A stretch of DNA of 64,000 bases, taken from assembly GCF_947495455.1 (NCBI RefSeq), contig NZ_CANLZC010000011.1, positions 16,253-80,252 of the forward strand, in the 5' to 3' direction. Shown piece after piece: positions 38,363-48,203 of the stretch. Position numbers and translations under genes: made by a program. Within the stretch, counting starts at the first letter, position 1; each line of letters starts with the position of its first letter. Below the pieces are notes generated by a model that saw nothing but the letters and a program-made list of their open reading frames with translations, made no database searches and was not told the origin of the DNA. Source of the stretch: an uncultured Shewanella sp. GTDB lineage: Bacteria; Pseudomonadota; Gammaproteobacteria; Enterobacterales; Shewanellaceae.

Positions 38363-40562
38363 AAGCTTGGCAAATATTATGTTCGCCTGTTTGTTTTGCG
38401 CGTTTGAGGGCGATTTCAGCATTACTTAAAAATTGTTCTAATGTTTGGTTTTCTTGGTATGAAGCGATACCAATACAGATGCCATCCCCTAAACCATTAG
38501 CTTCGAGTTTATTGAGGGATTCAAGCGCAAAGTAATGGGCTTGATCAGCATCGGTATTGGGTAAAATAATGATAAGTTTTCCCAATTGCCATTTAGCGAT
38601 TTGATATCGATGCGGTAAATCTCTAAAGAGTTGAGACTCGACTTCTCTTTGTCTGTTTTCAATTTGGGCAATATCGCTGATATGACTTAACATACTTTCG
38701 GCTGTGATATCCAATAACAGTAAGCTTGAAAACTTTTTATTGAGTGGGCTCATGTTATGAAAGTAATCATCAAGATCACGAAGGCTCACAAGAATAGTAC
38801 TGCGATGAGGAATGAGTTCACCTTCTTGTAAGTAGTTATGTTGTGATACAGTGCGTTCAAAGGTGCTGACAATGTATTCAATTTCCCCCGAGTCATCTAA
38901 ATGACCTTTTAAGGTTGCTTGAGTCGTGGTTTCTAATTGTTCATTGCCTGTGTTTTCAATTGTCCCGGTCCAGTTACCTTGGGCAAAAATTTGTTGTGTG
39001 ATTTGAGCCCAATTTTTACCTAAATCTTTATTCAATAATTGGGTTAAATTCTGATCTTGGTGATCGGTGATATTCATCATATTATCAAAAGCATGATTAG
39101 CTTTAATAATGGTGCCATTAGAATGAGATAATACCGTTGGGACTGAGTTTTCAGTGAACAGTTGGTTAAGATAAACCTCTTTTTGATATTGCTTTAATTC
39201 ACTGATATCTTCAAATGTCACAATCATATAGCGATATAATTTATCCGCATTAGGTTTGAGATGGATTTTGACAACGAGAATGTGTTTTCCGTCAGGCTCG
39301 AGTTTAATTTGTCCTTTCCAAGACTCATTCTGTGTGAGTGATTCAAGCATGTGTGCGAAAGGTTCATCTTCCAGCTGTAAAATACGTTGTAAACTTCTGT
39401 CTATTAACTCATCCGTTGGCTGTTGTAACAATTTGGCTGTGAGCTCATTGGCGGTAATGACTCGACCATGATCATTGACTATCATACAACCAATATCAGC
39501 GTGAAATAATTGATTTGACAATTCCAGACTAAACTGTCTTGAGCGCAAAACTAAATGGTATAAATGGGTTAAAATAATGGCTAACGCACCTAATAAGGTC
39601 AGTAAAATAGCAGCAATAATGAGTATATTCCGCCATTGATGAAATTTGGCTGCGATATCACTATTACGAACATAAGAGATTAAAAAGTATTCTCTGCGGG
39701 TTTCGTATTGAGTGACGAGTTCAATTTTCAAATAAACAAATGTCGCATCTTCTCCATGAAACTGCCCAAAATTACTCATGGCCATTTTACGCCATAAGGC
39801 GGGATAACTTTGTTTTAAACTATCGCCTAATGCGCGAGGAAAGCGACTAATTTTAGGTTGAGTATTTGCTCCGGAATAGAGTAACCCTTGCGTATCAATC
39901 ATCATTAATGGGGCTTTTTGGCTAGAAAAAGCAGGTTTAATGCTATTAACCATTTTTGAAACGGAATGATAGGTAACTAAATAACCCTGTATGTGATGTC
40001 CGTCTTTTTCAAGCCAAGCTAGTTGATATAAATAGGGTTCTAAAATACCTTCTATTGGAGTGAATTCAAGGGGAGAGGTATAAATTTCATCTTCTCCCAT
40101 ATTTCTTGAATTGCCTAATAGGGAAGGCGGTAATGGCTCCTGACCAAATTCGTCGGTTGTTGCAAAGACAAAGCGACCTTTTGTATCGTATAAAGCCACA
40201 CCGAGTAATGTTGGCACATTATTGACCATGATCTGCCATTTTTGTTTTAAATAGGCTTGTTTAGTGGTCGAAGGCGCATTCAAGTAATCTTCTAATGATT
40301 CTGATTTTGCCAACATTTGTGTTCTAAACTGTTGAAAGGAAATGCGATCGGCCATTAAGCCGCCAACGGCTTGTAACTCAGCATAGCGCTGTGTTGCCCA
40401 GTCTTCCTGTAAGCGTCGTTCACCCAATGTAATGATAATGCTGGTGACAATAATCACTGCCACAGCCAACATACACAATTGACTGGCCAGTCCCAGTAAT
40501 CGTTGATGAGTCCAATGTAGGCCTTGAGCGTGAATAAGGATGGGGAAATTTCGCTTTAGCAT
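38313..40562 (-). CDS. Membrane sensor with PAS domains and a degenerate GGDEF domain
   Basis: A 749-aa protein: transmembrane helix at about 29-48, a 270-residue periplasmic sensor region, a second helix at about 318-343 (IIAAILLTLLGALAIILTHL), then two PAS-like domains (about 350-470 with DIGCMIVNDHGRVITANELT; about 478-600 with VPTVLSHSNGTIIKANHAF), and a C-terminal GGDEF-like fold (SLLLLDITAE, WQLGKLIIILPNTDA, CIGIASYQENQTLEQFLSNA, EIALKRAK). The GGDEF catalytic loop is replaced by WQLGK, so it should lack diguanylate cyclase activity and may bind GTP or act as a scaffold. No EAL domain. Start ATG 40562. A separate unit from the RND operon, whose terminator lies upstream. Confidence 0.82.
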   Translation of the reverse strand: MLKRNFPILIHAQGLHWTHQRLLGLASQLCMLAVAVIIVTSIIITLGERRLQEDWATQRYAELQAVGGLMADRISFQQFRTQMLAKSESLEDYLNAPSTTKQAYLKQKWQIMVNNVPTLLGVALYDTKGRFVFATTDEFGQEPLPPSLLGNSRNMGEDEIYTSPLEFTPIEGILEPYLYQLAWLEKDGHHIQGYLVTYHSVSKMVNSIKPAFSSQKAPLMMIDTQGLLYSGANTQPKISRFPRALGDSLKQSYPALWRKMAMSNFGQFHGEDATFVYLKIELVTQYETRREYFLISYVRNSDIAAKFHQWRNILIIAAILLTLLGALAIILTHLYHLVLRSRQFSLELSNQLFHADIGCMIVNDHGRVITANELTAKLLQQPTDELIDRSLQRILQLEDEPFAHMLESLTQNESWKGQIKLEPDGKHILVVKIHLKPNADKLYRYMIVTFEDISELKQYQKEVYLNQLFTENSVPTVLSHSNGTIIKANHAFDNMMNITDHQDQNLTQLLNKDLGKNWAQITQQIFAQGNWTGTIENTGNEQLETTTQATLKGHLDDSGEIEYIVSTFERTVSQHNYLQEGELIPHRSTILVSLRDLDDYFHNMSPLNKKFSSLLLLDITAESMLSHISDIAQIENRQREVESQLFRDLPHRYQIAKWQLGKLIIILPNTDADQAHYFALESLNKLEANGLGDGICIGIASYQENQTLEQFLSNAEIALKRAKQTGEHNICQAFTRHDPLTISPPKKGH

Positions 40563-40770
40563 TAACCTAATTTAAATGATGATTATTTTACAAGTCATGT
40601 TAGCACGAAACAGTCTCAGATACCCAGTAAGCTGTTTTCTATTCGGTAAAAATCAAAACTAATCTAAGTTTTTTTATGATGAGTTTTTTAATTTAGGTTG
40701 TTAACATTTCAATTTCTGATATCTCGTTAAAGATAATGTCATTAAAAGTAAATAAAAGTAATTAAAAAAA

Positions 40771-40802
40771 ACAAAATAAACGCGATAGCGCGTTTATTTT
40801 GT
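40771..40802 (-). terminator. RND operon terminator
   Basis: Perfect 14-bp stem ACAAAATAAACGCG / CGCGTTTATTTTGT with an ATAG-type loop. On the reverse strand it is followed by a run of T, 31 bases after the permease stop. Confidence 0.9.
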
Positions 40803-40832
40803 AGAAAGGGGAACTTTTTAAAAAGCAGTGAA

Positions 40833-43800
40833 TTATCGATCGCTATGTTGAGGTTGCCACCACCAAGTGAATATTTTTCTTGCAGTGACTTTGATGTCAT
40901 TAAGCACTATATAGAGTACAGGGACCAATATTAAGGTGACGAAAGTGGCAAATAATATTCCAAAGGCCAGAGAAGTGGCCATTGGGATAACGATTTTCGC
41001 TTGTAAACTTTTTTCGGTTAAAATGGGCACTAAGCCAACAAATGTGGTGAGGGAGGTCAGTAAAATAGCACGGAAACGATGACAGCTTGCATTAATTGCC
41101 GCTTTTAAAATAGGGTGACCTTCAGCTCGTGCTCGGTTCACAAAGTCAACCAAAATGAGGGAATCATTCACAACAACGCCCGCCAAAGCAACGATACCAC
41201 ACAAACTTAATACACTTAAATTGATGCCCATGATGAAATGGCCGACTAAAGCACCAATAAAGCCAAAGGGGATCACTGACATGACAATTAAAGGATGACT
41301 ATAAGATTTAAGCGGTATAGCCATGAGTGCATAAATAGTAAACAGTGCAAAAAAGAAACCTTGAATGAGCCCGAGTAAGGCATCTTCTTCATCGGCACTG
41401 CCGCCATCGAGTGCGGTTGAGATATGAGGGTATTGACGAGTTAATTCAGGAAAAAAATCTTTTTGAATTTGTGCGACCACCTTAGAAGGTTCGACTTTGC
41501 TTTTATCTGCACTCGCAGTAATGGTAATTGCACGAAGACCATCGACTCGAGTAATGGAAGAAAATGAATCACCCAGTTCAATATTTGCAGCTGCAGAGAA
41601 CGGAATAGCCTCACCATTGGCTGTGCGAATAAGCATATTTTCTAAATGGCCTATGGTACGTCTTTGTTCTAATGGATACCGTACCATGACTTTGACTTCT
41701 TCTTTATTACGTAAAATACGTTGTGCTTCATAGCCGTAAAATCCGTAACGTACTTGGCGAGCAAGATCGGCTAATGTTAATCCTAGGGCCTCAGCCTCTG
41801 GGCGGATCTGTAAACGAATTTCTTGACTGCCTGATGAGAAATTATCAGTAATATCATATACGCCTTGAAAAGTGTTGAGTTTTGCTTTGAGGGCGTCGGC
41901 AGCTTGTGAAAGTTCAGTGAGATCATTAGAGGTGAGACGAAATGAAATATCACCGCCACCATTATTGGTGGTCGCATTCATGGTTAATTTGTCGACGGCG
42001 ACCAATTCAGGTAAAGCTTCGCGCCATTTGGCCGCGATATCATTTCCAGTCAGTGTACGATCTTCAGCTTTGGTCAGTTCTGCAAAAATAAAGGCGGATG
42101 TTCTAGAGTTTAGGCTAATAAAAGAGTGCTTAACCACTTGTGCACCTGTTTCTTTCTCAAACTCAGCGTTAATGGCGTATAAGCTATTTTCCAGTGCTTG
42201 TACGGCATTTAGCGTATTTTCTTCCGAGCTACCCGTATCCATCTCAAGATTGACTTGAATAAAGTCGGAAGGAATATCAGGGAAAAAGACCCAGCGTACC
42301 TTACCACTGGTAACGAGTGAAATGGAGAGGATAAGTACGCCAATGAAAATGGCAATGGTATTGTATCGATTCTTAATACAGCTTGTTAAGAAGTCACGGT
42401 ATTGGTGATGAATAAAATAATGTAATTTTTCATTGAGCTTTGTTTTTAATTGTTTAAATTTACTTGGGTTAGTGCTTGGCTTCTTTGCTTTCATATGAGC
42501 CAAATGTGCAGGTAAAATAAGCTTGGATTCAATGAGAGAAAAGATTAAACACAAAATGACGACCATGCCAATAGATTGCCAAATAATAGCCTGAGGCCCA
42601 GAGACTAAAAGCATAGGAATAAATGCAGCTATAGTGGTCAATACACCAAAGGTGGCTGGAATAGCGACTCTTTTCGCGCCTTTAATCACATTATCGAGAG
42701 ATTGGCCTTTTTTTTCAATTTCACTGTATGCGCTTTCACCTATGACAATCGCATCGTCAACAACAATACCCAATACTAGAATAAAAGCGAATAATGTCAG
42801 CATATTAATAGACAATGAAAAAGGTTCTAATGGCATGATGAACAGTGCACCGAGAAAACTAATAGGCAGTCCCATCATGACCCAAAATGCGAGGGTTAAA
42901 TCCAAAAAGAGGGCTAAAATGATAAAAACTAACAAGGCTCCATAAAAAATATTAGAGTACATCATGTTTAGACGGCCTTGAAGATAATGGGTTAAGTCCC
43001 CCCAAGTATCAAGTTTGGCGCCTGTGGGTAATTGCAGTCTTTTGTCTTTGACATAGGTTTTGACTTGTTTCGAGATTTCCAATGCATTTTGATCGTCAAC
43101 GCTTAAAATTTCGATAATTGCGGCGGGCTGCCCATTAAATCGAGTGTATCCGATACGTTCTTCAAATCCGTCTTTGATGGTGGCAACCTGAGGTAACATG
43201 ACTCGGCTACCATCGGGGAGAGTGCTAACAACAATTTGAGAAAATTCTTTTTCAGTATAGGCTTGGCCTTTTGTTCTCAATAAAATGTCGCCATCACTGG
43301 CACGAATAGCGCCACCGGGTAAGTCAATGGAAGAGTTTTGTACTGCTTGTGCAACTTGCTCAAATGTGAGGCCATATTCTCGTAATTTATCTTCTGATAA
43401 TTCTATGCTGATTTCGTAATCTCGTACTCCACCCACTTGTGCACGAGTAATCGCGGGAAGAGCGGCTAATTCATCTCTGATTGTTTTGGCCATTTCCTTC
43501 ATTTGTTGTTGGCTTAAATCACCGTATACTGAGAGCCAAATAACGTTGTTTTCAGGTTTTATTCGATAAATTTGGGGTTTTTCAGTATTTGCGGGAAAAG
43601 TGGATATTGCATCGATGCGTAATTTTGCTTCATCAAGAACATCTTGTGGATTATAGTTATCTTCTACCTCGATGGTGACAGTTCCTTCCCCTTCACTGGC
43701 GATGGAGGTGACTTTTTTAATGCCATTAAGATCCTGAATCGATTCTTCAATCTTAATGTTAATGCCTTCTTCAATTTCTTGAGGCGCAGCGCCAGGGTAG

Positions 43801-43961
43801 GCAACCGATACCCTAATGGTATTGAGTTCAGAGCTTGGAAATACTTCTTTATTAATCAGTAATGCACTAAATAAACCACCGATAATCAATGCGAACATGA
43901 GTAGATTTGCAGCGACATGATTTCGTGCAAACCAAGCCATAATGCCTTTTTCAGTATTCAT
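40833..43961 (-). CDS. RND efflux permease (AcrB/hydrophobe-amphiphile type)
   Basis: A 1042-aa inner-membrane proton-driven exporter of the RND superfamily. It has a first helix at 12-33 (HVAANLLMFALIIGGLFSAL), a large periplasmic loop, the TM4 motif LVLGIVVDDAIVIGESA with the proton-relay aspartates, a second large loop, and a final group of helices (FIGALVGHFIMGI, GIVALAGVVVNDSLILVDF). The 'INKEVFPSSELNTIRVSVAYPGA' beginning of loop 1 is typical of the acriflavin-type family close to the VexF/MexW-like and CusA-distant groups. It overlaps its adaptor gene by four bases (ATGA), so the two are translationally coupled. No outer-membrane factor is encoded next to it. Substrate unknown. Confidence 0.93.
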   Translation of the reverse strand: MNTEKGIMAWFARNHVAANLLMFALIIGGLFSALLINKEVFPSSELNTIRVSVAYPGAAPQEIEEGINIKIEESIQDLNGIKKVTSIASEGEGTVTIEVEDNYNPQDVLDEAKLRIDAISTFPANTEKPQIYRIKPENNVIWLSVYGDLSQQQMKEMAKTIRDELAALPAITRAQVGGVRDYEISIELSEDKLREYGLTFEQVAQAVQNSSIDLPGGAIRASDGDILLRTKGQAYTEKEFSQIVVSTLPDGSRVMLPQVATIKDGFEERIGYTRFNGQPAAIIEILSVDDQNALEISKQVKTYVKDKRLQLPTGAKLDTWGDLTHYLQGRLNMMYSNIFYGALLVFIILALFLDLTLAFWVMMGLPISFLGALFIMPLEPFSLSINMLTLFAFILVLGIVVDDAIVIGESAYSEIEKKGQSLDNVIKGAKRVAIPATFGVLTTIAAFIPMLLVSGPQAIIWQSIGMVVILCLIFSLIESKLILPAHLAHMKAKKPSTNPSKFKQLKTKLNEKLHYFIHHQYRDFLTSCIKNRYNTIAIFIGVLILSISLVTSGKVRWVFFPDIPSDFIQVNLEMDTGSSEENTLNAVQALENSLYAINAEFEKETGAQVVKHSFISLNSRTSAFIFAELTKAEDRTLTGNDIAAKWREALPELVAVDKLTMNATTNNGGGDISFRLTSNDLTELSQAADALKAKLNTFQGVYDITDNFSSGSQEIRLQIRPEAEALGLTLADLARQVRYGFYGYEAQRILRNKEEVKVMVRYPLEQRRTIGHLENMLIRTANGEAIPFSAAANIELGDSFSSITRVDGLRAITITASADKSKVEPSKVVAQIQKDFFPELTRQYPHISTALDGGSADEEDALLGLIQGFFFALFTIYALMAIPLKSYSHPLIVMSVIPFGFIGALVGHFIMGINLSVLSLCGIVALAGVVVNDSLILVDFVNRARAEGHPILKAAINASCHRFRAILLTSLTTFVGLVPILTEKSLQAKIVIPMATSLAFGILFATFVTLILVPVLYIVLNDIKVTARKIFTWWWQPQHSDR

Positions 43962-45172
43962 GACTTAACCACCTTTGTTAACGCTTTTGATGGTGTTTCT
44001 TGTACGGGGGCATCTTGTTGTGATTGGTTTTTATTGTTGATAATTTTAACCGTTTGGCCATTTTCGACATTATATAGTCGTGTTGTCGATACCTTATCTT
44101 CGAGCTGTAAACTGTCTTTGATATACACGTGATTAAGATCGGTACGCACAATATTGACAGTACGGTTCTCAACTTTGTTGTCTTTATCGATGAGGGTGAC
44201 TTGATTATTATGGACAAGGTTTCGCGGTAATTTAACGAGATTTTCTACTGTACGGCCAGTGATTTTGGCTGTGACAAAACTGCCGTATTTTAGTTGAGTC
44301 TTATGGGTGTCTGAAGCATGCCTTAAATAAGGGTCATAGACTTCGGCAACCAAGTAAATCATTCTATTATCGGTATTAATAACTCCTTCGCTTCGAATGA
44401 TTTTTCCTTGCCATGTGTGAGTTTGACCGGCGAGTTGTGTGCTAATTTCGACTTGAGTATTCGGGCGTTCCACAGACGTTAGGTAAACTAATTCACTGTC
44501 AGTGATAGGGAGTCTAATTTCTGCTATGCCAGTATCAAAAAGTTCTCCCATATTGGTGCCTAGAGAGACATATTGGCCTAAATCTATATTTCTATTTTTG
44601 ATAATGCCGTCAAAAGGGGCACGAATAATGGTGCGTTCTAAATTACGCTCGGCTCTTGCCAATGAAGCCTTGGCATATTTGACATTGGCTTGCTCTTTTT
44701 TAAGGTGGGGGATCCTCAATCCAAGTTCGGGAGCCAGTTTACTGTCATAGTCTTTCCAATCATTTTTAGCGACTTCACCTCGGGCTTTTTCTTCGTCTAA
44801 AGCCGCTAAAGCTTGTGCTAAAGAAGCTTGTGCTTGCATCAGATCGGCTTCGTAATCTGAAGGTTCAATATGAGCCAATACCTCTCCTTTTTTGACTATT
44901 CCACCTGAAACAAAGTTATCGGAAATATCAATGATACGTCCAGCGACTTCAGTGACTAATTGGGTTTTATATTTAGGGTTAACGGTGCCATAAGAAGATA
45001 AATGAAATGGCATGGTTTCAGGCCGAATGTGGATCACATTGACAACGGGAATGTTATCCACACTAGGCTTCTCTTCAGGAGGGGTTTTGGTGCTATTTAA
45101 TAAGAAAGCCAACAAAATAAAAAGGATGAGGATAAAAAGAGGAAAAAGTCTCCTAATGAGTATTTTTAACAT
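43958..45172 (-). CDS. RND efflux periplasmic adaptor (membrane fusion protein)
   Basis: A 404-aa HlyD/AcrA-type adaptor. Residues 5-27 are a membrane anchor (IRRLFPLFILILFILLAFLL) rather than a lipobox. The lipoyl half-motifs are LVTEVAGRIIDISDNFVSGG and IRAPFDGIIKNRNIDLGQYV, separated by a helical hairpin (ADLMQAQASLAQALAALDEE and onward), then beta-barrel and membrane-proximal domains. It links the inner-membrane permease to an outer-membrane channel. It is the first gene of the two-gene operon; start ATG 45172. Confidence 0.92.
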   Translation of the reverse strand: MLKILIRRLFPLFILILFILLAFLLNSTKTPPEEKPSVDNIPVVNVIHIRPETMPFHLSSYGTVNPKYKTQLVTEVAGRIIDISDNFVSGGIVKKGEVLAHIEPSDYEADLMQAQASLAQALAALDEEKARGEVAKNDWKDYDSKLAPELGLRIPHLKKEQANVKYAKASLARAERNLERTIIRAPFDGIIKNRNIDLGQYVSLGTNMGELFDTGIAEIRLPITDSELVYLTSVERPNTQVEISTQLAGQTHTWQGKIIRSEGVINTDNRMIYLVAEVYDPYLRHASDTHKTQLKYGSFVTAKITGRTVENLVKLPRNLVHNNQVTLIDKDNKVENRTVNIVRTDLNHVYIKDSLQLEDKVSTTRLYNVENGQTVKIINNKNQSQQDAPVQETPSKALTKVVKS

Positions 45173-45494
45173 TAATGTCGCCTTTGTTAATGAAAGTTTC
45201 TTATTATTAGCTTATAAATTAACAGACTCTGGTGATGGGATAAAATGATTTTTAAATTTTATTCCTACAGGGGAAAGAAAAGCGCATTCAATATGAGGGT
45301 GGTCAGCTGCATAAAAAGCTAACCCTATCATTGTATTATCTTTATGTATTTTAATTGTGGGTGATTGTTTTTTGTACTTATTGAAGTGGGGCAAGTTGTG
45401 CCCATTATTTTTGAAGCCTAAGATACGTTTGTAACAAAGAGTGTTTCAAGAGGAAAATGCTTTTAGTTCCACTCTTTGTTACCCATGGAAGAAA
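45173..45494. other. Spacer with a long stem-loop after srmB
   Basis: Contains an exact 13-bp inverted repeat GTAACAAAGAGTG (45431-45443) / CACTCTTTGTTAC (45470-45482) with a 26-base spacer, 13 bases beyond the srmB stop. It is probably the srmB transcript end. A 60-codon reverse ORF (45212-45394) starts with TTG and has no good ribosome site. Confidence 0.55.
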
Positions 45495-46721
45495 TTACTT
45501 CTTTTTCTTCTTTTTATTTTTCTTGCTAAAGCCTTTATCTGTGGCTTTGACTTTTTTCTTTCCTGGCGGCTTAGCTTCTTTATGTTTGGGTCTGAGCTCT
45601 TTGATATAACGGCGCTTTAATGGCTGTTTAATATAACGCTCAATTTTTCCGACGACACGAATATCATGAGCTTCAACGAGCGAAATAGCCGTTCCTTTCG
45701 CACCTGCACGTCCCGTGCGGCCGATCCTATGAACATAAGTATCAGCTGAGCGAGGCATATCAAAATTAATCACATGAGAGATATCATCCACGTCAATACC
45801 GCGGGCGGCTACATCAGTTGCAAGCAAGACGTTGACTTCGCCCTTGGTGAAGCGACCTAAGGCTTGAAAGCGCTGTTTTTGTTCCATATCACCGCGCATG
45901 AAACTGCAGTTAATGCCTTCACGTTGTAATTGCCCTTCTAGGCTGGCAACGGCTTCTCTGGTTTTGAGGAAAACAATGGCACGGGTGACATCTTCTTGAC
46001 GTAATAAGTGACACAACATGGCAAACTTATGGTGTTTGTCATCGGCGATATGGATCCATTGATGAATTTTGGCTTTCTCACTGCGTGGAGCCTGTGCTGC
46101 AATTTTTACGGGATCCGTCAGAAGCTGCATCGAAAAACGATTGACATCATTACCTTCTAATGTAGCAGAAAAAAGCATGGTTTGTTTACGGCCAACCGAT
46201 TCAATCGCTAAGGTTTCGACAACGGCAGAGAAGCCCATATCCAGCATTCTATCAGCTTCATCTATTACGAAAACCTCGACTTCTTCGGCATTAAAATGAC
46301 CTTTATCTAAATATTCCATTAAGCGGCCAGGTGTTGCCACAAGAATATCAATATTATTTTTTAACGCCTCTTCTTGAGGCCCATAAGGTACGCCACCTGT
46401 AATAATGCCAATATCAAGATCGAGATCCGTTGATAAATGCGATGCATAGCGATGAATTTGACTCGCAAGTTCACGAGTAGGGGTAAGGATCAATACTCTT
46501 GCTTGACCACTAAAGCGCCTTGGGAAGTCAATCAAATGTTGTATTGCGGGTAACAAAAAGCTGGCTGTTTTGCCTGTACCTGTTGGTGCTTGAGCTAAAA
46601 CATCGCGTTGCTCTAAACCCATAGGGATAGTTTTTTGTTGAATGGTTGTGGGTTTATCGTGACCCATAGCTTTAAGTGAGTCTAATAAGCAAGGGTCAAG
46701 ATCAAGATCTTCAAATAGCAT
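45495..46721 (-). CDS. srmB: ATP-dependent DEAD-box RNA helicase SrmB
   Basis: A 408-aa RNA helicase assisting assembly of the 50S ribosomal subunit. Motifs in order are the Q motif (PTTIQQKTIP), motif I APTGTGKTASF, Ia PTREL, II VIDEADRM, III SATLEG, IV IVFLKTRE, V ATDVAARGID, VI HRIGRTGRAG, and a basic C-terminal tail of Lys/Arg-rich repeats ending in poly-Lys. It matches E. coli SrmB best (FNFDMPRS-D-Y-HRIGRT; TAISLVEAHD). I start at ATG 46721 (MLFEDLDLDP), equivalent to E. coli MTVTTFSEL; ATG 46751 would extend it by ten residues without a ribosome site. trmN6 lies upstream in the same direction. Confidence 0.93.
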   Translation of the reverse strand: MLFEDLDLDPCLLDSLKAMGHDKPTTIQQKTIPMGLEQRDVLAQAPTGTGKTASFLLPAIQHLIDFPRRFSGQARVLILTPTRELASQIHRYASHLSTDLDLDIGIITGGVPYGPQEEALKNNIDILVATPGRLMEYLDKGHFNAEEVEVFVIDEADRMLDMGFSAVVETLAIESVGRKQTMLFSATLEGNDVNRFSMQLLTDPVKIAAQAPRSEKAKIHQWIHIADDKHHKFAMLCHLLRQEDVTRAIVFLKTREAVASLEGQLQREGINCSFMRGDMEQKQRFQALGRFTKGEVNVLLATDVAARGIDVDDISHVINFDMPRSADTYVHRIGRTGRAGAKGTAISLVEAHDIRVVGKIERYIKQPLKRRYIKELRPKHKEAKPPGKKKVKATDKGFSKKNKKKKKK

Positions 46722-46752
46722 GTGCGGCGTCCCAATATATTTCAGCGGCATA

Positions 46753-47020
46753 TTATAGCTAACTCAATATAAAATGATAGCCTCAGAGCGCTCAGTTGAG
46801 CGACAATTTGAGGCGCATTATTGATGGAATGTAGGTACCTTTCGAGATAATGCAACAAAGAAGTGTCGCTTAACTGGCTCTCCTAAAAGGCTGGTTTAAA
46901 AGTGATTTATGCGTTGTTGATTTGTCTTATCGTAGAATCACTATGCTTTCAACAATTCGCCTAGCCTAAATCACTTTTCATTCCAGCTGAGTATGTCATT
47001 TTATATTGATTTAGCTATAA
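46753..47020. mobile_element. 268-bp palindromic element, diverged relative of the 282-bp repeat
   Basis: Terminal inverted repeats of 25 bp with one mismatch (TTATAGCTAACTCAATATAA at the left end). Internal blocks recall the 282-bp repeat in the same order: AGGCGCATTATTG, GATAATGCAACAAAGAAGTG, and ATTCCAGCTGA near the right end. No ORF. The left end lies two bases from the alternative SrmB start, inside the srmB promoter/leader zone, so the insertion may influence srmB expression. Confidence 0.8.
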
Positions 47021-47080
47021 ATAGACTAACGCATCTAACTTAAATCCTCTTATGAAAATACTTGCTGATTAAAAGGTCTG

Positions 47081-47821
47081 TTACAATTTTAAGTAGAAAT
47101 CCCGCGTGAGCGCTTGCATTTCTTTCGAGTATTGGCCTGTTGATGTGCGAATATTGAGCTGTGTGGTAACAGGATATGGAGATTGAATGTCTACATTCAC
47201 ATGTTGTAGATTAATCAGGTGCCGACTAGGCGTTTTGCCTTCGATACTGGCGACATCGACACGTTGAGTGAGTTTGAGTTGAAAAATGCTTAGCCGCATG
47301 AGAAAGCTGTTCAGGCTTGCTGAAGGTAAAATAAGGCTAGCGACGCCATTCGAGCTTAGCAGCTGGTTTATTGCGCTGAGTAATTCATCAAAGCTCAGGT
47401 TGTCTGTGTGTCTTGCAGTGCTGCGTGCTGCTACCTGTGATTGAGGGCCGTTGGTAAAATAAGGTGGATTGCAAATAATGTGATCAAATACTCTTTGGTT
47501 AGCAACAAAGTGCTGAATGGCACTGTGATGAACCTTTAACCTATCGCTCCATGACGATGCCTTAAAATTATGCTTGCAATCATTCACCGCATTTTCATCC
47601 AGTTCTACTGCAGTGATTTGAGCTTGACTGCGTTGAGCCGCCATTAAACTGAGCAAGCCGCTGCCAGTGCCGATGTCTAAAATAGTCCGAGCTTGTGTGA
47701 GTGGCGCCCACGCACCTAATAATACGCCGTCTGTACTGACTCGCATGCCGCAAAGAGAATCATTAATATGAAATTGTTTAAAGGTAAAAGGCATAATGAG
47801 TGGGTTGCTGATTGAATACAT
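47081..47821 (-). CDS. trmN6: tRNA1(Val) (adenine-37-N6)-methyltransferase
   Basis: A 246-aa SAM-dependent methyltransferase modifying A37 of tRNA1-Val (E. coli YfiC, 245 aa). It has FTFKQFHINDSLCGMRVSTD and GVLLGAWA (E. coli MKVGTDGILLGAWAP), the SAM loop ILDIGTGSGLLSLMAAQR, and the N6-adenine signature HIICNPPYF (NPPY). In E. coli the gene is the divergent neighbour of srmB; here both are on the same strand with the palindromic element between them. The start is ATG 47821; an internal ATG 47794 is possible. Confidence 0.9.
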   Translation of the reverse strand: MYSISNPLIMPFTFKQFHINDSLCGMRVSTDGVLLGAWAPLTQARTILDIGTGSGLLSLMAAQRSQAQITAVELDENAVNDCKHNFKASSWSDRLKVHHSAIQHFVANQRVFDHIICNPPYFTNGPQSQVAARSTARHTDNLSFDELLSAINQLLSSNGVASLILPSASLNSFLMRLSIFQLKLTQRVDVASIEGKTPSRHLINLQHVNVDIQSPYPVTTQLNIRTSTGQYSKEMQALTRDFYLKL

Positions 47822-48203
47822 TTAGCGCGTAAGAATATAGGAAATGACGCCTAATAGATAATCGAATATAGATTGATAAAGGTGAAATATTGTAAGAGCA
47901 GGTACTATTTTTATAGAATGCTACACTCGTATTGAACAGTATGATTAGCTTGTCATATTGTTTGCATTATTATTGATAATTTGGCGAAGAATAAAAAGTT
48001 ATTAATTATTTATTGGCTTTTATTCGTTTATTAAACGAATTACTTATTCTTTTTAGATATATAAAAGTGTATAATTCTGATGTGTATCATTATAACGACA
48101 CGTATTAATTTTAGATAATTGAAAAAAATAGCATTTTGTGCTTTGATATGCGACTAAACCATAGAGGCACAGCTTGTTTTGGGTATAATTTTGAGGTACA
48201 GGG
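47822..48203. other. Gene-free divergent promoter region
   Basis: About 380 AT-rich bases between trmN6 and the CadC-like regulator gene. No ORF or clear operator is visible. Confidence 0.45.

Noticed and set aside
45212..45394. A 60-codon reverse ORF between srmB and the adaptor gene
   Set aside because: Begins with TTG, lacks a ribosome site, and the sequence gives no recognisable feature; could be real but I cannot support it.
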